A stretch of 64,000 nucleotides of DNA. It comes from Bradyrhizobium sp. SRL28 (GTDB taxonomy: Bacteria > Pseudomonadota > Alphaproteobacteria > Rhizobiales > Xanthobacteraceae). Within the stretch, counting starts at the first letter, position 1; each line of letters starts with the position of its first letter. Where the stretch lies: assembly GCF_018596315.1 (NCBI RefSeq), contig NZ_JAHEAG010000005.1, positions 310,001 through 374,000 of the forward strand. Direction: 5' to 3'. Shown piece by piece: positions 61,564 through 64,000 of this stretch. The position numbers were made by a program, and so were the translations under genes. Under the pieces are notes generated by a model. The model did not search any database, was not told the origin of the DNA, and was given only the letters and a program-made list of their open reading frames with translations.

Positions 61564-62804
61564 ATATGCTGCGTTCCGTTCGACTGGCGACGCTTGCTGC
61601 TGTGATGCTGTTTGCGGCGGCGCTTCCTGCTCGTGCCCAAACTGCATCCGCTGACGATACCGCGAAATTTCTGGCGGGCATGATGCCTTCGGCGGATTCG
61701 CCGCTCGCGCCGCTCACCAACGACCCGGCCTGGCAACGCCACGCCAAATTCTTCGACTCCGCGTTTGGGCAACTCGAGCAGCGTCAGATATCGCGGATCC
61801 GCGCCTGGGCGGATACCAATCTGGCGGCGCCCAAGCCGACCATGTTCTACATGTTCTCAGGTCCGGACTTTCTCTATGCGAACGCGTTCCATTCCAAGGC
61901 GTCGACCTACGTGCTGAGTGCGCTCGAGCCGGTCGGCTCGGTGCCCGACCTTTCGAGATTGCCGCGCGGCGGCATTGCGTCGGCGCTCTACAATGTCGAG
62001 CGTTCGCTGGCTTCGATCCTGAGCTTCAGTTTCTTCATCACCAAGCAGATGAAGACCGATCTGCAGGCGGGCCAGATCAGCGGCACCTTGCCGATCCTCT
62101 ACGTGTTCCTGGCGCGCTCGGGCATGACCGTGAAGAGCGTCAGCCCGATCTCGCTGGACGACCAGGGCGCGGCGCATTTCGCAGGCGAAAATGCCGGACC
62201 GAATGCCGTGCGCGGCGTGCGCATCACCTTCGCCGACAGCGACGGCCAGGAAAAGACGCTGTATTATTTCTCGACCGATCTTTCCAATTCCGGCGTGAAG
62301 GCGAGCGGCTTCCTGAAATTCTGCGAGACGCTCGCGCCCGCCAACAGCCTGATCAAGAGTGCGTCCTATCTGCTGCATTCCGGCAACTTCACCACGGTGC
62401 GCAACTTCCTGCTCAACAACAGCGCCACCATCATCCAGGATGATTCCGGAATTCCGCTGGCCTATTACAGCACGAAGAAATGGCGCTTGTTCCCGTTCGG
62501 CCGCTATCTCGGACCGATCGACGAATTCCCGGGGCGCTACCAGGAGTCATATGAAGCACTCTTCCGCCGCGCGCAGCCGATTGATTTCGGCATCGGCTAC
62601 CGCTGGCGCACGCCTGAAACGAATGTGCTGCTCTCCGTGAGATTGCCCGATGATGGATCGCCCGCTATCGACGCCACGGCGTCGGCGGAGGCGCCACCGC
62701 CACCGCCGCGTCCGCGCAGGCCGCGTCCGCCGGCGGATATAGGGCAGCGGCCGCCAGCGGATTTCTGGCCGCAGCCGCGGGGCGGCTTCTTCTTCTGGCG
62801 ATAG
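61560..62804 (+). CDS. Secreted protein of unknown function, coupled to an amino acid permease
   Basis: 414 residues; its ATG overlaps the permease stop (ATGA). A signal peptide (LATLAAVMLFAAALPARAQT) is followed by about 340 residues without recognised motifs, e.g. RISRIRAWADTNLAAPKPTM, FYMFSGPDFLYANAFHSKAS and ITFADSDGQEKTLYYFSTDL. The C-terminus is a Pro/Arg-rich tail (APPPPPRPRRPRPP) ending FFFWR. The mature domain looks globular and probably periplasmic. I recall similar proteins in Bradyrhizobium with no assigned role. Confidence 0.78.
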   Translation: MNMLRSVRLATLAAVMLFAAALPARAQTASADDTAKFLAGMMPSADSPLAPLTNDPAWQRHAKFFDSAFGQLEQRQISRIRAWADTNLAAPKPTMFYMFSGPDFLYANAFHSKASTYVLSALEPVGSVPDLSRLPRGGIASALYNVERSLASILSFSFFITKQMKTDLQAGQISGTLPILYVFLARSGMTVKSVSPISLDDQGAAHFAGENAGPNAVRGVRITFADSDGQEKTLYYFSTDLSNSGVKASGFLKFCETLAPANSLIKSASYLLHSGNFTTVRNFLLNNSATIIQDDSGIPLAYYSTKKWRLFPFGRYLGPIDEFPGRYQESYEALFRRAQPIDFGIGYRWRTPETNVLLSVRLPDDGSPAIDATASAEAPPPPPRPRRPRPPADIGQRPPADFWPQPRGGFFFWR

Positions 62805-62816
62805 AACGCCCGGACT

Positions 62817-62984
62817 TCACCAGCGTACGCTTTGACTCGGTACGATGAAGGCCGCTTTGCTTGGCGGTTCGGAGCGCGTGCCGAAATATTGCCAAGCCGC
62901 GACAATGAGGATGAGCAGCGCGAGGATCGCGAGCAGGTCGTTCAGCCTGACATCGTGACCATGGTCACTGATTTTCCAGCGCAT
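62817..62984 (-). CDS. Small single-pass membrane protein
   Basis: 55 residues from ATG at 62984, with GGGAGGAAA seven bases upstream. A short charged N-terminus (MRWKISDHGHDVRLND) leads into one hydrophobic helix (LLAILALLILIVAAWQYF), followed by a tail. It is convergent with the secreted-protein gene, with 12 bases between their stops. Function unknown. Confidence 0.6.
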   Translation of the reverse strand: MRWKISDHGHDVRLNDLLAILALLILIVAAWQYFGTRSEPPSKAAFIVPSQSVRW

Positions 62985-63066
62985 GGGTTGTTTCCTCCCT
63001 GAGGGAGTGCCGCAATCAATGCGGACGGCAGAACCGGAGTTCCAACGCATCAGCAATGCGCATTCA

Positions 63067-63411
63067 TCAACCGTTGACGCCGCGCCAGCGTCCGTAGCGC
63101 CAGGGCAGATACCATCGCGCGCCCGCAGGTCTCGTCAGCGGCACGTTGTCGATGCCGGACGTGCCGAAGGGCTGGCAGCGCAGGATACGCGCCAGCGTCA
63201 TCCATCCGCCGCCCCACAGACCGAAGCGTTCGATCGCTTCGTCGCCATACACCGAACATGTCGGCAGATGCCGGCAATTGTAGCCGACCAGCGGCGACAG
63301 CGTGTGCCGGTAGATCCAGATCAGCGCGCGCCCGGCATTGCGCGGCAAACGTTGGAGCGCGCTGGCACAGTCTGTGCATTGCTTGTGCGGAAACTGATCG
63401 GTGGGCGCCAT
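63067..63411 (-). CDS. yidD: Membrane protein insertion efficiency factor YidD
   Basis: 114 residues from ATG at 63411. The typical YidD block is visible: IWIYRHTLSPLVGYNCRHLP, then PTCSVYGDEAIERFGLWGG and RILRCQPFGTSGIDNVPLT. An N-terminal CxxC (QCTDCASAL) is extra to the standard core. YidD assists YidC in inserting membrane proteins. In many bacteria it lies between rnpA and yidC, but here it stands apart, a common arrangement in Bradyrhizobium. Confidence 0.92.
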   Translation of the reverse strand: MAPTDQFPHKQCTDCASALQRLPRNAGRALIWIYRHTLSPLVGYNCRHLPTCSVYGDEAIERFGLWGGGWMTLARILRCQPFGTSGIDNVPLTRPAGARWYLPWRYGRWRGVNG

Positions 63412-63648
63412 GCTAAGCCATGTACGTAGTCTTGCGGGAGTTCCCAAGCAAGGAACTGATTTGATGCAGATATTTACGCCACAGTTCGCAATTATCGCAC
63501 CGCGAAGCGGCGTAGCAAGCCAAGGTATTATGGACGACACAGGACAGTACGGTTACCGTTTCGGCAACGCGTCGATGACAGAATCATGTCGCGTTGAAGT
63601 GGGGCCGTTGCCATTGCTCCCTGAAGGGACTTGGGGGAAGGAACCAAA

Positions 63649-64000
63649 TTGAGGTTTGTGACGTCGCTGAAATCTCGCGGCTGGGCGCTCCTCGGCGCCA
63701 CCGCCTTCTGTCTCGCATTGCCTGGCGCGGTCACGACGCTGGGCAACTCGGCGCATGCCGGCGGCACTCTCGAAGAACGCAAGCAGCCGATGCATTTCAA
63801 GTGGAATGCTTGCCAGCCCGATTGCAGGGGCTGGGTCTCGGCGGTCGGCATCGTCACATCCGATAGTCCGAGGGAGTTCGAGGAGTTCGCCAAGGATCGC
63901 CAGCTTGCCGGGGCGACCATCGTGCTGGATTCCAGCGGCGGCTCGGTCAACGATTCCATCGCACTCGGCCGGCGGTTCCGCAGTCTCGGCGCGCTGACCA
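63649..64000 (+). CDS. Secreted ClpP-like protein, second copy, cut by the window end
   Basis: The frame starts at a TTG at 63649 (AAGGAA a few bases upstream) and is open to the window end, giving 117 residues. A signal peptide (SRGWALLGATAFCLALPGAV, ending near SAHAGG) is followed by FKWNACQPDCRGWVSAVGIV, then ATIVLDSSGGSVNDSIALGR, which matches the PIYFHSPGGSVRPSYVIARL block of the gene at 57122. The two are therefore paralogues of the COG3904 type. The nucleophile region lies beyond the window. Confidence 0.78.
   Translation, partial: MRFVTSLKSRGWALLGATAFCLALPGAVTTLGNSAHAGGTLEERKQPMHFKWNACQPDCRGWVSAVGIVTSDSPREFEEFAKDRQLAGATIVLDSSGGSVNDSIALGRRFRSLGALT

Noticed and set aside
63401..63652. 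Rightward 83-codon frame between yidD and the second ClpP-like gene
   Set aside because: No ribosome site, overlaps the yidD start and the next start, and has no recognisable composition; treated as intergenic.

Overview
The window looks like chromosomal DNA of an alphaproteobacterium of the Bradyrhizobium group (Nitrobacteraceae). The DNA is GC-rich. It carries several kinds of imperfect palindromic intergenic repeats of a type common in Bradyrhizobium genomes, and many proteins belong to families typical of Rhizobiales (DUF3126, PAS_5, LapG-like cysteine peptidases, ClpP-like secreted proteins). The genus is inferred from protein and repeat character; no rRNA or marker comparison was possible. 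There is no phage, insertion sequence or CRISPR array.

Layout. 1-7.4 kb: a peptide-use region with two peptidase genes (M81, partial, and M20) transcribed leftwards and a rightward dipeptide-type ABC importer (binding protein, two permeases, a double ATPase). 7.4-18.7 kb: mixed housekeeping genes, including an epoxide hydrolase/dehalogenase-like enzyme, a PlsC acyltransferase, a TMEM175-like channel, tRNA-Leu(UAA), a flavin monooxygenase with a zinc-finger protein, serine acetyltransferase (cysE), a gamma carbonic anhydrase, and a coupled pair of small genes, one of them RMF-like.

18.8-31.4 kb is the most distinctive part. Two secreted low-complexity proteins and a 50-residue membrane protein precede a two-partner secretion locus. 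The locus encodes a roughly 3000-residue TpsA exoprotein with a haemagglutination-type TPS domain, GLUG motifs and 21 tandem copies of a 79-residue MBG domain, followed by its TpsB outer-membrane transporter.

31.5-41.6 kb: a Tat-exported dienelactone hydrolase, an HSL-type esterase, a LapG-like cysteine peptidase, a two-PilZ protein, a fatty acid desaturase, an enoyl-CoA hydratase next to a pyruvate:quinone oxidoreductase, and small unknown proteins. 41.9-44.8 kb: a saccharopine-dehydrogenase-family reductase next to an alkyl-DHAP-synthase-like flavoprotein. 44.8-47.7 kb: a four-gene polar amino acid ABC importer. 47.9-54.8 kb: a PAS protein, a gene-poor stretch with a perfect terminator (possible small RNA), a rhomboid protease, a CBS protein, a patatin phospholipase, and a matrixin-like metalloprotease broken by a one-base frameshift in front of its zinc motif. 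54.8-64 kb: thrS, two ClpP-like secreted proteins (the second cut by the window edge), a lipase-like hydrolase, an APC amino acid permease coupled to a secreted protein, and yidD.

Most leftward and rightward genes form short operons of two to four genes separated by palindromic repeats. Start codons were chosen by Shine-Dalgarno spacing, signal peptides and family length. Functions rest on motifs read by eye; no database search was run.
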